Assembly (NCBI GenBank): GCA_018970605.1
Contig: JAGWWA010000001.1
Span: 1-57,741, forward strand
From: Planctomycetota bacterium
GTDB lineage: Bacteria > Planctomycetota > Planctomycetia > Pirellulales > UBA1268
DNA: 57,741 bases
Direction: 5' to 3'
The notes beneath the pieces were generated by a model that was not told the origin of the DNA, did no database searches, and worked only from the letters and a program-made list of their open reading frames with translations. The position numbers were made by a program, and so were the translations under genes. Of this stretch, positions 1 through 8,691 are shown piece after piece. Within the stretch, counting starts at the first letter, position 1. Every line of letters starts with the position of its first letter.

Positions 1-60
1 AGTGCTGGTAGGATCATCCTGTTGTGGGGTGGCGGTGCTGTTGCCAGTCCACGACTCGGT

Positions 61-150
61 CCGGAACCACCCGATGCAAAGGACTCGCGGGCATCGTCGT
101 GCGTGGTGGCGAGCCCGTTGGTCGCGAGCCTTTGATCAGGGGCGTTCCGC
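61..150 (+). other. attC: integron attC recombination site 1
   Basis: R'' CCGGAAC (61-67), R' GTTCCGC (144-150); L'' GAT-g-CAAAGG-a-CTCGCG pairs with L' CGCGAGCCTTTGATC, leaving two unpaired bases in L''. Confidence 0.88.
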
Positions 151-563
151 CCCATCTCTGTCGCTTGCAAGAGCGAAGCAGACTCAGAGAGAGCCGCAGG
201 CGGGCCATCTCTTCTCCGATCTCTGGATAGGCAGAGGTCGTGGAGGTGTGGGCCACTGCGGCATGGGCTCATCGAGGCGAGGCCAAGCGGTAAGGGCTCG
301 ATGCAGAGCCAAGCCGCCTGTAGCGGAGCGGCGCTGGCCTTCGTCCCAATTTGATTCATCGCCAGGGAGTCGTTCGGTGTCTGCGGCCCGTTGCGGCGGG
401 CAGTCTCTCTTGGCGGGTATCCCCCGAGTGCTGGTAGGATCAGTGCGTCGCGGGGTAGAAGGCCAACTCCACGCTACGGTTGTGCCGGAACCACGCGATG
501 CAATGGACTCGATATCGTCCTGCGGTGTAGCGGGGCCAGTGGTCGAGCCATTGATCGCGGCCG
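145..563 (+). other. gene cassette without a convincing ORF
   Basis: Bounded by attC1 and attC2; no plausible + strand ORF lies inside, and the ORFs listed run across attC sites. Confidence 0.6.
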
Positions 564-569
564 TTCGGG
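485..569 (+). other. attC: integron attC recombination site 2
   Basis: R'' CCGGAAC (485-491), R' GTTCGGG (563-569); L'' GAT-g-CAATGG-a-CTCGA pairs with L' TCGAGCCATTGATC. Confidence 0.88.
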
Positions 570-584
570 GCATCGAGTCTCCCC

Positions 585-896
585 ATGACCGACAAGATCA
601 AGACTTCATTGCTAGGCCGCGAAACACTCGTCCTTGAGTGCAACGGCCAGCAGTTTGATCGGATCGTTCAGATGCTGGAGGCCGAGATAGAGCGACCCAT
701 CGGCGTTGTCGATGGCCACAAACTCCACGGCCTGATCATCAGCAATACAGATGCGCCAAAGCCGGGTGTATCGAAACGGCGTTTTAAGGATCGCGTTGCA
801 CTGCTCGGCTGCAGCCTAGTGGGCTTTGTCTTGCTGTTTGTGGTCGTCGTCGGAATACTGGCTATTACTGGGGTCACAGCGGGCTGGTGGCGGTAG
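585..896 (+). CDS. cassette-encoded hypothetical protein with a C-terminal transmembrane helix
   Basis: 103 aa; starts 16 nt after the attC2 R' core and stops 3 nt before attC3; C-terminus VALLGCSLVGFVLLFVVVVGILAITGV. Confidence 0.8.
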   Translation: MTDKIKTSLLGRETLVLECNGQQFDRIVQMLEAEIERPIGVVDGHKLHGLIISNTDAPKPGVSKRRFKDRVALLGCSLVGFVLLFVVVVGILAITGVTAGWWR

Positions 897-899
897 AGC

Positions 900-989
900 C
901 CCGAACCACCCAATGCAAAGGACTCGCGGGCATCGTCGTGCGTGACGGCGAGCCCGTTGGTCGCGAGCCTTTGATCAGGGCCGTTATCT
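900..989 (+). other. attC: integron attC recombination site 3
   Basis: R'' CCCGAAC (900-906), R' GTTATCT (983-989); nearly identical to attC1 internally, with the same two extrahelical bases. Confidence 0.9.
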
Positions 990-1011
990 TTGATGTCGCA
1001 GGTGCCGCACG

Positions 1012-1347
1012 GTGGGCCGCCCTAAACTCCGGACCGTTGTTGCGTTTGCGCTTGTCGCAGTTCCCGTGTGCGCGGGACTATTGGTGCAGGAGCGGCTCCA
1101 CGCGGGTCGTGAAGCAGCGGCCGCTATCCGGACTGGAATGAACCGCCCCGAAGTCGTTGGCCTACTCGGGGCCTTATATGACGATTGCCGCCCCGGCCAA
1201 TACGCCGCCGTTGATGCCACGCTTTTACAGATGGAGAATCGAGAGGCGATCTCTCGCGTAGCGCATTGGCGACTTGCTTTTTCTCGTGATCAACTGTGGG
1301 TGGGGTTTGGCGATGACGGCAAAGTGGTGTCGCTTCTCATGGAGTAG
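1012..1347 (+). CDS. cassette-encoded hypothetical protein, N-terminal signal or anchor
   Basis: GTG start; 111 aa; fits between attC3 and attC4; hydrophobic N-terminus TVVAFALVAVPVCAGLLV. Confidence 0.7.
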   Translation: MGRPKLRTVVAFALVAVPVCAGLLVQERLHAGREAAAAIRTGMNRPEVVGLLGALYDDCRPGQYAAVDATLLQMENREAISRVAHWRLAFSRDQLWVGFGDDGKVVSLLME

Positions 1348-1353
1348 CCTGGC

Positions 1354-1442
1354 AGATAACCACACGCTGGATCAGACGGCGGATAGAATCCAGCGGTGAC
1401 GCCGAGCCTATGGTCCGCCGCTGATCAGCTTTGGCGTTAGCC
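1354..1442 (+). other. attC: integron attC recombination site 4
   Basis: R'' AGATAAC (1354-1360), R' GTTAGCC (1436-1442); L'' GCTG-g-ATCAG-a-CGGCGGA pairs with L' TCCGCCGCTGATCAGC. Confidence 0.9.
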
Positions 1443-1457
1443 TCCCCGAAACTCACC

Positions 1458-2051
1458 ATGCCGACGTGTCGCTGTCCACACTGTGGGTCTGTATTTGAAG
1501 CGTCGAGCTCAAGCTTTGCGAAAGACTTCGAGTGCCCAACGTGTGCGCGCTCCTTTGTTCTTGACATCGACCATATCGCTCGCTTTGAGTTTCCCGAGCT
1601 ATTGGCCATCCGAGTTGTTGAATCAGATGGACGCGACTGGCAGGGCCCTGCCTTGCCAGTCTTGGTTCGTCGTGGTTGTCGACTTCCTCCGCTTCGCACC
1701 GATGGGAACGGCTGCGTGAGCGTATCGCGGGAGATGTATGAGCGAGCCACGCAGGAGTGGGTGGCCACCGATCTGATGGGCGCCAAAGGTGATTACAGCT
1801 GTGAGCGCTTTATCGAGGTACAAGTTCCCACGATCAGCGAAGGAATCGCCATCGCATCACAACGTGGCAAAAGCGGCTGGCCGATATCGCCGTTGGAGCA
1901 ATCGCTCTACGGTGACCTTGAGTCGCTTCTGCAGGCTTACGCTTTGCCGCTGGAAGCGGATGTTGGTTCGGCACAAACGACCATCGATCTGGCAACGTCG
2001 GCCCCGACTTTCCACGTCACCATTTCGGTCAATCGCGCCAAGCAAGGCTAA
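1458..2051 (+). CDS. cassette-encoded zinc-ribbon hypothetical protein
   Basis: Two CxxC pairs (CPHCG, CPTC); the stop codon TAA is part of the attC5 R'' core; start placed downstream of the attC4 R' core. Confidence 0.75.
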   Translation: MPTCRCPHCGSVFEASSSSFAKDFECPTCARSFVLDIDHIARFEFPELLAIRVVESDGRDWQGPALPVLVRRGCRLPPLRTDGNGCVSVSREMYERATQEWVATDLMGAKGDYSCERFIEVQVPTISEGIAIASQRGKSGWPISPLEQSLYGDLESLLQAYALPLEADVGSAQTTIDLATSAPTFHVTISVNRAKQG

Positions 2052-2134
2052 CCAGGCGTTGGAGCAGACTCGCGATAGTGTCCTGCGGTATGGTGAGTCT
2101 ATTGGCTGCGAGCTGCTCAACTTTGTCGTTCGCC
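2046..2134 (+). other. attC: integron attC recombination site 5 (last one seen)
   Basis: R'' GGCTAAC (2046-2052), R' GTTCGCC (2128-2134); L'' GTTG-g-AGCAG-a-CTCGC pairs with L' GCGAGCTGCTCAAC. Confidence 0.88.
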
Positions 2135-2215
2135 GAACCAAACCGAGTCTGGATTTGGTTGGGATCAGTACCGTGGGCACCCACGCTGGGCTCTTGAACC
2201 AAGATCGGTAGGAAC

Positions 2216-2635
2216 CTACCGAGCGATGATTCGGGCAAAATCTCGCGGATCGTGAACGTCGACAGGAGAGCGTGCGAATCCGGGGCCATCGCGTGTGACG
2301 ATCACGTCGACGGCGTGAGCAACGGCGGCGGAAATCAGGATGTCGTCCTCAAAATCCGGGCCGCCCCGTTCGACAGCGTCGCGAAGGATGTCACCGGTCA
2401 CCGCCAATATCTCGAGCGCCTCGAGACAAACCCGAACAGCGTCACGCTCGGCAAGTGCGTCCTCGGCTCGGTTCCTTCTCACGAGGTAGGCGAGAGTGTC
2501 GATGTTGCTGGCAAGAGCGCAGCATTGGATCCGACCAGTGCGATTCGCTTCCCAGATCGCCACCGCGTCGGTAAGCCATTCCTCCCGTTTCAGGAAGAGA
2601 TCGGCAAGGACGTTGACGTCTAGAAGAACCTTCAC
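2216..2635 (-). CDS. PIN-domain toxin, VapC-like
   Basis: MKVLLDVNVLADLFLKR start and DFEDDILISAAVAHAVDVIVTRD acidic motifs typical of PIN domains. Confidence 0.85.
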   Translation of the reverse strand: MKVLLDVNVLADLFLKREEWLTDAVAIWEANRTGRIQCCALASNIDTLAYLVRRNRAEDALAERDAVRVCLEALEILAVTGDILRDAVERGGPDFEDDILISAAVAHAVDVIVTRDGPGFARSPVDVHDPRDFARIIAR

Positions 2636-2886
2636 TGGCCGCCTTGAGCTTCCTTATGCTCGCGGATCCAGAGCCTGACGGTTTCGTCCGAAGGCCCGGG
2701 CCCCTGGTGGCCGAATCGGGCTATCACCTCAGCAGCTGTCGGGCCACCAGCGACCTTGATCGCCCCGCTACTTCGCCCCGCGTCGGCGGCCTTCAACCGC
2801 TCAATGAGCCGAGCACGAGCATCCGCCGGCCATTCCCGCGTGGTATCCACGATCGCGTTGATGTCTTCCGCCGATGGCCGAATCAT
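2632..2886 (-). CDS. antitoxin of the PIN-domain TA pair
   Basis: 84 aa; overlaps the start of the PIN gene by 4 nt (ATGA). Confidence 0.7.
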   Translation of the reverse strand: MIRPSAEDINAIVDTTREWPADARARLIERLKAADAGRSSGAIKVAGGPTAAEVIARFGHQGPGPSDETVRLWIREHKEAQGGQ

Positions 2887-2995
2887 GGCTTGTCTCCCGC
2901 CCCAGATCATAAACCGGCACGCCGGCCAAGGGCAGCGGAATTGATCGCGGGCGGGCATAGCCGCCCCGGCTCATCCCGTGCCCCCGGCCGCGGTC

Positions 2996-5116
2996 CTACG
3001 CCACGTCCTCTCCGCGTCCGCGTCGGTTCCGAGCCGCTGCCCGGCGGTCGTATTCGAGCCGAACCGTGATTTTGGGCCACGCAGGAGTCGCCTCGCCCGG
3101 CAGCGCCGGGATAATCCAACGGTCGGCGTTCAGGAACTCCCAAATGCCGACGTTTGGATCATCGGCCCGAACGCCCTTGCCGCGATCAAGGGCGGCAAAA
3201 GCCCGAAGTCCGTCGATCGTGAAGGTGGCGACCATGTCTGGGCTCCGCCGCCCTTCGACCGGCCGGGCCTCGATGACGACGTCGCCCACGAGGGCCTTGA
3301 GCACCTGGGCCGCGACGCCGATGTTGCCTTCGAGAAGCTCCCGGAGGTTCCCCAGCGCCACAACCACGTCCTGCTCACGAACCCTCGTCACGCCGGGCCG
3401 GCGGCCCGCCCGCTGGAGCTCCTTGAGATGCTCCCGCTTCGCCGCCAACTGTCGGCCCATGTCCTCGGCCTTGGCGATCACCGCGTCGAGGTGCGAGCCG
3501 TCCGCCTTCTCGAGCCGTTCGGTCACCCGCTTGAGCTGCCGATCGAGGTTGGTGATCTCCTGCTCGAGCTTCGTCGTCGAGGGGAGCGGCCGGCGAGCGA
3601 TCTCGGCCAGTCGGGCGTTGACCTCAGCCGTCAGGTCGGTCACGAATCCCTCGGCGAAGATCGCCGCCTTCACCGCCCTGAGCACCGCCTCGTCGATGAT
3701 CCGCGCCGACTTGTAGCCCCGGTTGGTGCAGCCCTTGATGCCGCTGTTGGCATTGTGGCAGCAGAAGCTCTGGTACTTGCCGACCGATCGGCCGAGGATC
3801 ATGGGCGTACCGCAGCCGCCGCAGACAGGCCGGATCAGCACCCGCGGATAGAGGTCCGCGCGATAGGTCTTCATCTTCTTGTCCTTCGCCGTGCGGCCGA
3901 AGGACTGGGCGGCGAGGTTCAACTTCCCGCGCACCGCTCCGGCTAACTCATCCGAGAGGATCCGCAGGTGCGGCGACTCCCGAACAAGCCATTCCGACTG
4001 CGGCAGCTTGACGGTGCGGATCTTGCCCGTCTGACGGTTTTTCTCCTGTCTCGACGTCCGGAACACCTCGCGGCCAATCAGCCGCTCGCGGGCATAGAGC
4101 TTGCGGACGCTGTTGTCGGACCACGTCTGCCGGTCGCCGACCCTGTGCTCGTTGAACAGCCGGGCGACCTCGACTGGGCTCTTGCCCTCGTGCGCGATCG
4201 ACTCCGCGCCGCGTACGATCCACGCGGCCGCCTCGGGGTCCACCTCGGCGCGCTTCTCGACCGTGCCCTTGTGGGTGATCACCGGGCCGCCGTCCGCGTT
4301 CGTGACCGTGACCATCCGATACCCGACACCCGGCGGCTGGATGTTGTCGCCGCGACGGAAGGCGTCGTCCATGCCCCGCCGCACCTTCGCCTTGAGCTGG
4401 GTGACGAAGGCCTCGTTCATCGACCCGATCACCGGAAGCAGCAGGGCCGAGTGGGGATTGTCACTGTCGAAGCCGTCACTGGCCCCGATGACCCGCACGC
4501 CGGTCGCCTCGGCAAGTTCGCCGAGCAGTAGCGACTCGATCGTATTGCGGCTCATGCGGGAGAGTTCGTCGACCACGAACCACGTCACGCCGAAATCGTT
4601 GCGACGCTCGAGCATGGTCTTCACGATCGTGTAGCCCCTGCGGCAGGCCAGCGTGCCGCTGACAGCGGCGTCGGCGAGGACGTACTGCCACGGGATGAAC
4701 ACGCCGTCGCGGCGGGCACGATTCAGGACGTTCAGGAGCTGCTGGTCGAGTGACCGGGGGTTCGAGTTCTCGTCGCTGAATCGGAGATACGCGACCCCGA
4801 GCGCCTCCCACAGCCGCGGTGTTGCCCCGGGGGCGAAGACCTCGGCTGCCTGGTCGCGGAACCGCCGCTCGAAGTCGTCGGCCATCGCCGCCATGACTGG
4901 CTCGGTGGCGGCGGGCACCGCCGGTGTGCCGGCGAGGTCCGGCCAGAGGCGGGCCTGCGTGTCGAGATAGGTGCGTGCCAGATCAACGAGCCCGGGCCGC
5001 TCCGGCATGCCGAAGTCAACGCTGCGAACCCGGCCACGGCCGGTCGCGGGGACGGAAGAGGAGGAATGGTCAAACGAAAATGAGCCGGCTCCGCCGGCGT
5101 TGGAAATGATGTCCAT
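2996..5116 (-). CDS. large serine recombinase / resolvase family
   Basis: N-terminal resolvase-like domain (YLRFSDEN...DELSRMSRN), recombinase domain, zinc ribbon (CGGCGTPMI...CCHN...CTN) and coiled coil. The ORF extends to 5194; likely start MDIISN. Confidence 0.9.
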   Translation of the reverse strand: MDIISNAGGAGSFSFDHSSSSVPATGRGRVRSVDFGMPERPGLVDLARTYLDTQARLWPDLAGTPAVPAATEPVMAAMADDFERRFRDQAAEVFAPGATPRLWEALGVAYLRFSDENSNPRSLDQQLLNVLNRARRDGVFIPWQYVLADAAVSGTLACRRGYTIVKTMLERRNDFGVTWFVVDELSRMSRNTIESLLLGELAEATGVRVIGASDGFDSDNPHSALLLPVIGSMNEAFVTQLKAKVRRGMDDAFRRGDNIQPPGVGYRMVTVTNADGGPVITHKGTVEKRAEVDPEAAAWIVRGAESIAHEGKSPVEVARLFNEHRVGDRQTWSDNSVRKLYARERLIGREVFRTSRQEKNRQTGKIRTVKLPQSEWLVRESPHLRILSDELAGAVRGKLNLAAQSFGRTAKDKKMKTYRADLYPRVLIRPVCGGCGTPMILGRSVGKYQSFCCHNANSGIKGCTNRGYKSARIIDEAVLRAVKAAIFAEGFVTDLTAEVNARLAEIARRPLPSTTKLEQEITNLDRQLKRVTERLEKADGSHLDAVIAKAEDMGRQLAAKREHLKELQRAGRRPGVTRVREQDVVVALGNLRELLEGNIGVAAQVLKALVGDVVIEARPVEGRRSPDMVATFTIDGLRAFAALDRGKGVRADDPNVGIWEFLNADRWIIPALPGEATPAWPKITVRLEYDRRAAARNRRGRGEDVA

Positions 5117-5200
5117 GAGAGTGACTTTCACGGGGCGAACGCTTGGTTCGCCTCCCGCGAAGGCACAACGGACTGACACCGGGTGCGGGCCCATGGCCCG

Positions 5201-5390
5201 TCACTTGATCGTCTTTCCGGCCTCCCCCAGCACCACCAGCTTCAGCACCTCTTCCCCGTCGAATTCGACGTATTCCGGGAAGATGGCCAGCGTGGCGATG
5301 TCGAGGGAGAACCGGTTATCCTTTGGACAGGGGCAGTCGCCCCGACTTTTCTGCGGCAGCCGGCCTTTTTGCCCAAAGCCCGTTTGGGCC
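5201..5390 (-). pseudogene. possible 3' gene remnant
   Basis: Minus-strand frame reads DNRFSLDIATLAIFPEYVEFDGEEVLKLVVLGEAGKTIK-stop; no upstream ATG/GTG/TTG seen in frame. Confidence 0.35.
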
Positions 5391-5399
5391 GAACTGGCA

Positions 5400-7442
5400 C
5401 TAGGCTTTTCGCTTGCGTCGCAGCGACCCGAGGCCGACGATGCCGATCGCCAGGCCGATCAGCCTGAGGGCGACAGGCTCGGGAACCGCAATGGGTGCCG
5501 GTTCGCCGATCTGGAAACCAGCATCAAACGTGGCGGCGCTCGCTGCCGTGCTGAACATGCCGGGCGAGAGTGTCGATCCGCGGCCGAAGGTCACCGAACC
5601 CAACACCGTCCCGGAGCCGCCGAGCGTCTGGCCCGAACTCACCGTGTAGCCACCAGTTGCCTGCGTGACGTCGAGCGTCGCGCCGGCATCGATCCTGACG
5701 ACGGCCGACGAAAGAATCGATCCGTTCGGGCCAAGCGCGAGCGTGCCCCCTTGGACGATCGTGGGCCCCGTGTAGGTGCTGGCCGCGGTCAGCTGCATGG
5801 TCCCCTGGCCGGCCTTGGTCAGCCCGCCATTGAGGATCGGGACGGCGACCTGCAGGTCCACCGCCGCGAGGCCGTTGGCCACGGTGATCGTGCGATTGCC
5901 GCCGGCGAGATCGATGCGACCGCTCGTGGCCGTGCCGGAACTCGTGCCGATCTTCGCCATGCTGCCGGAGGTGCCGGCAATCGCCAGGTCGCCGCTCAGC
6001 GCGAGCGTCGCGGGGGTGGTGCCGCGGCTGAGCGTCAGCGTGTCGAATGCGAGATTCGCATTCCCGGCGGTGAGCGTCCGCGTGGCATCAACGAGCATCG
6101 TATGGGCGGAGAGGCTCGCTCCGCCCGAAATCGAGGCCGTCGATGAGATCTGCATCGACATCGGCGTCGACTCCGCCACCGGAACGTAGTTCACGGTCAG
6201 GGAACCGCCGTTCATGACGAACGCCTCACGGACGTAGAACTTGCGGATGGTGTGCGTGCCGCTGCTCAGGGTGACGGTGATGTCGGCGGTCGGGCGGTCG
6301 AGGATCACGGTGTCGTACTGCCCGGACGTCGGACCGGTGCCGGCGGCGCCCGGGAGTCGCGGGGTGGGCAGGGTCTGCGTGCCGATCGGGGTGAGCTGGC
6401 CGGTCGCACTGACCGGTGCGGTGGCGCTCTGCCCGCTGTTCCAGTTGGCAAGCGTGCTCCAGTTACCGCTGGTGTCGTTCCACCAGACGGCCGGAATGAG
6501 TTGATCCTCCAGATATTCCGTCCCGCCGTTGAGCACGTTGAAATCAAGATTGCTGTTGCCGCTGTTGAAGCTGGCGAGCCGGCCGGTGCTGGCGTACTGC
6601 CAGAAGACCCACGGCTGCGAGTTGCCGTAATCGTCCCACGGGCCGTACAGCGTGGAGAGCGAGTCGTTGGGATTGCCGGTCTGCACGTTGATGGAGTTCG
6701 GATCCGTCTGGTTCGGGTAACGGGCGATCCAGAGCTGCGGATAGGCCGGAGCGGTGAGGCTCGGCGGGGCAGCCGCGGGCTGGGCGAGCTGGTTGCGGAG
6801 GGTGGCCGACGCGCCCCCCAGCACGTACTGCGCGTAGTTGCCGTTGATGTACATGATCGGGCGAATCCGCATCACGTCGTAGACGCGGTTCGAAAAGTCG
6901 AGGGAGTATTGGGCGAGTTCGTTGTCCGTGCGAATGCCGTCGCCCGCCTCCAGGTCGAAGGTCGGGGGCAGGTAGCCCGGCCGCATGAATGCCCCGGCCA
7001 TCTGGATGAAATGATTGGCTTCATCGACGGCGGTGTTGGCGATGCCGCCGGAGTTGGACGTGGAGGTGATGATGTCCGGCCGGGCAAAGTGATACGAGCC
7101 GGCGAACATGCCTGCCGCCGTCGCCCGGTTCATGTTCTGCACGAAGTATGGGTCGTCGTACCGCTGCGACAAGGTGAAGGTCGTATCGTCGTTCGACGGG
7201 TAGCCGCCGGCCCGCTTGTCGACGCCCGTCGTCCCGCCGCGGGAGGCCCGCACGAAGACGAACTGCCTGTTTTCAACCGTGCGGATGTTGTTCCACGTCG
7301 CCTGGGAGATGCTCCCCTGCCAGGCGGAGACGTCGATCCCCAAGGCCCGATTGCCGGAACTCTGCGCCCGCGCACCGGCCGTGAACACGACGAGCACGAG
7401 CGGAACGGCAAGCCATCGGTGCCAGCGGGTCGGCCTCATCAC
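5400..7442 (-). CDS. GH25 muramidase with autotransporter-type beta-helix repeats and PEP-CTERM signal
   Basis: ALGIDVSAWQG...YHFARP...TFDLEAGDG typical of GH25; GGLTKAGQGTMQLTAASTYTGPTIVQGGTL repeat; C-terminus VPEP..GLGSLRRKRKA. Confidence 0.85.
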   Translation of the reverse strand: MMRPTRWHRWLAVPLVLVVFTAGARAQSSGNRALGIDVSAWQGSISQATWNNIRTVENRQFVFVRASRGGTTGVDKRAGGYPSNDDTTFTLSQRYDDPYFVQNMNRATAAGMFAGSYHFARPDIITSTSNSGGIANTAVDEANHFIQMAGAFMRPGYLPPTFDLEAGDGIRTDNELAQYSLDFSNRVYDVMRIRPIMYINGNYAQYVLGGASATLRNQLAQPAAAPPSLTAPAYPQLWIARYPNQTDPNSINVQTGNPNDSLSTLYGPWDDYGNSQPWVFWQYASTGRLASFNSGNSNLDFNVLNGGTEYLEDQLIPAVWWNDTSGNWSTLANWNSGQSATAPVSATGQLTPIGTQTLPTPRLPGAAGTGPTSGQYDTVILDRPTADITVTLSSGTHTIRKFYVREAFVMNGGSLTVNYVPVAESTPMSMQISSTASISGGASLSAHTMLVDATRTLTAGNANLAFDTLTLSRGTTPATLALSGDLAIAGTSGSMAKIGTSSGTATSGRIDLAGGNRTITVANGLAAVDLQVAVPILNGGLTKAGQGTMQLTAASTYTGPTIVQGGTLALGPNGSILSSAVVRIDAGATLDVTQATGGYTVSSGQTLGGSGTVLGSVTFGRGSTLSPGMFSTAASAATFDAGFQIGEPAPIAVPEPVALRLIGLAIGIVGLGSLRRKRKA

Positions 7443-7501
7443 CGGATGATACCGCGGTGCGTGCGACGCTCAAAGGAAATGGCACGCAACCGCGGGGCCT
7501 T

Positions 7502-8458
7502 CTACGGGCCGTTATGGCGCACGGTGGCCCTCCGGCGTCTCCACAGGCCGGCCGCGGCGAGTCCCGCAACCGCCAGCAGACACGTGCTCGGCTCCGGCAC
7601 CGCCGCGATGCCGCCAAGATCCCGCATGCCGGGCGAGGTGACGAATCCCACGATCGCCGAATAGATGCCCGACGTGGTGTCGACGGTGTACCACTCGCCC
7701 GACGTCAGCGCCGGGTTGTCGGGATCCGCCGGGCTGAAGGTGTAATGCTGCCCATAGAGCACCGTGTAGTCCTCGCTGAACGCCAGCTGAAGCCCGACCG
7801 GATTCGCGAACGACCGCACGGTCACCGGATTGCTCGAGCCACTCACGAGGCCGGCCATGTCGAGCGTGAAAAACAATCCTCCGGAACTCGGGGTGGTCGA
7901 TCCGTACAGCTGCCCCGTGCTGCCATTCACCACGATGTCACCGAACATCATCCCCGTCGTGCTGCCATTCACCGTGAGCTGGTATTCGACCGGCGTGCCG
8001 CTGAACGACGGCGTGCTTCCCGTGTACGTCAGTGTCGCCTGGTAGAGCACGTTGTTGGCGGTGTTGCCTTTGGCGATGTACCAATAGGAACCGTTGTAGT
8101 AGGTGGCATTCTCGGGAGGGAAATCAGGCGTGATCCCGAAGGTCGATCCCGAGGCCACGGTCCCGTTCGTGTTCAAGGCGATGTCGTAGTAGTAGAGATC
8201 GCCGTTCGAGCCGAAATAAAACACCTGGTTGCGATCACGGTCGGTGGCGAAGCCGTTTGCCTTCACGCCGTCGGAGAGCGAACTCCCCGTCAACGTGATC
8301 GACTCGAGCATCGTGTCGACGAAGTAGATGTTGTTGTCGACGCCGACGCCGAAAATCCGCCCTGGCGGAAAACCGTTGGCCCGTGCCTCGGACGGCCCCA
8401 GCCACACCGCAGCCGCCCACACGAGCAGCCACATACCGCACTCACGAATCCGGAACAT
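7502..8458 (-). CDS. PEP-CTERM sorting domain protein
   Basis: Signal peptide MWLLVWAAAVWLGPSEARA; C-terminus VPEPSTCLLAVAGLAAAGLWRRRRA. Confidence 0.8.
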   Translation of the reverse strand: MFRIRECGMWLLVWAAAVWLGPSEARANGFPPGRIFGVGVDNNIYFVDTMLESITLTGSSLSDGVKANGFATDRDRNQVFYFGSNGDLYYYDIALNTNGTVASGSTFGITPDFPPENATYYNGSYWYIAKGNTANNVLYQATLTYTGSTPSFSGTPVEYQLTVNGSTTGMMFGDIVVNGSTGQLYGSTTPSSGGLFFTLDMAGLVSGSSNPVTVRSFANPVGLQLAFSEDYTVLYGQHYTFSPADPDNPALTSGEWYTVDTTSGIYSAIVGFVTSPGMRDLGGIAAVPEPSTCLLAVAGLAAAGLWRRRRATVRHNGP

Positions 8459-8691
8459 GTCGCACCTCCCGAGTTGATCGAAAACGCATCGCAACGCTGT
8501 CAGTCGCAGGGCCCGATGCGTCCGTTCCGGGGGCTCGCGCTGCACTGTCGGCGGCACGGAAATCAAAGGCAACCGGCGGCGGCCACGGGTTGTGTTTTTC
8601 CGCAGGCTGGCTGCTCGGCGCGGTGCAGACACCTGGCCGGGAATGCGACGCGAACGATCCCGCCGCCGCACCACGGCGAACCGCGTGCGGG

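Noticed and set aside
2-637. 211-aa + ORF at the window start
   Set aside because: It runs across two attC sites and has the composition of chance GC-rich frames.
5368-5391. Hairpin near the GH25 gene end as a terminator
   Set aside because: The T-run lies on the wrong side of the stem for the minus-strand gene.
6252-7664. 470-aa + ORF antisense to the GH25 gene
   Set aside because: Low-complexity shadow frame opposite a clear protein.
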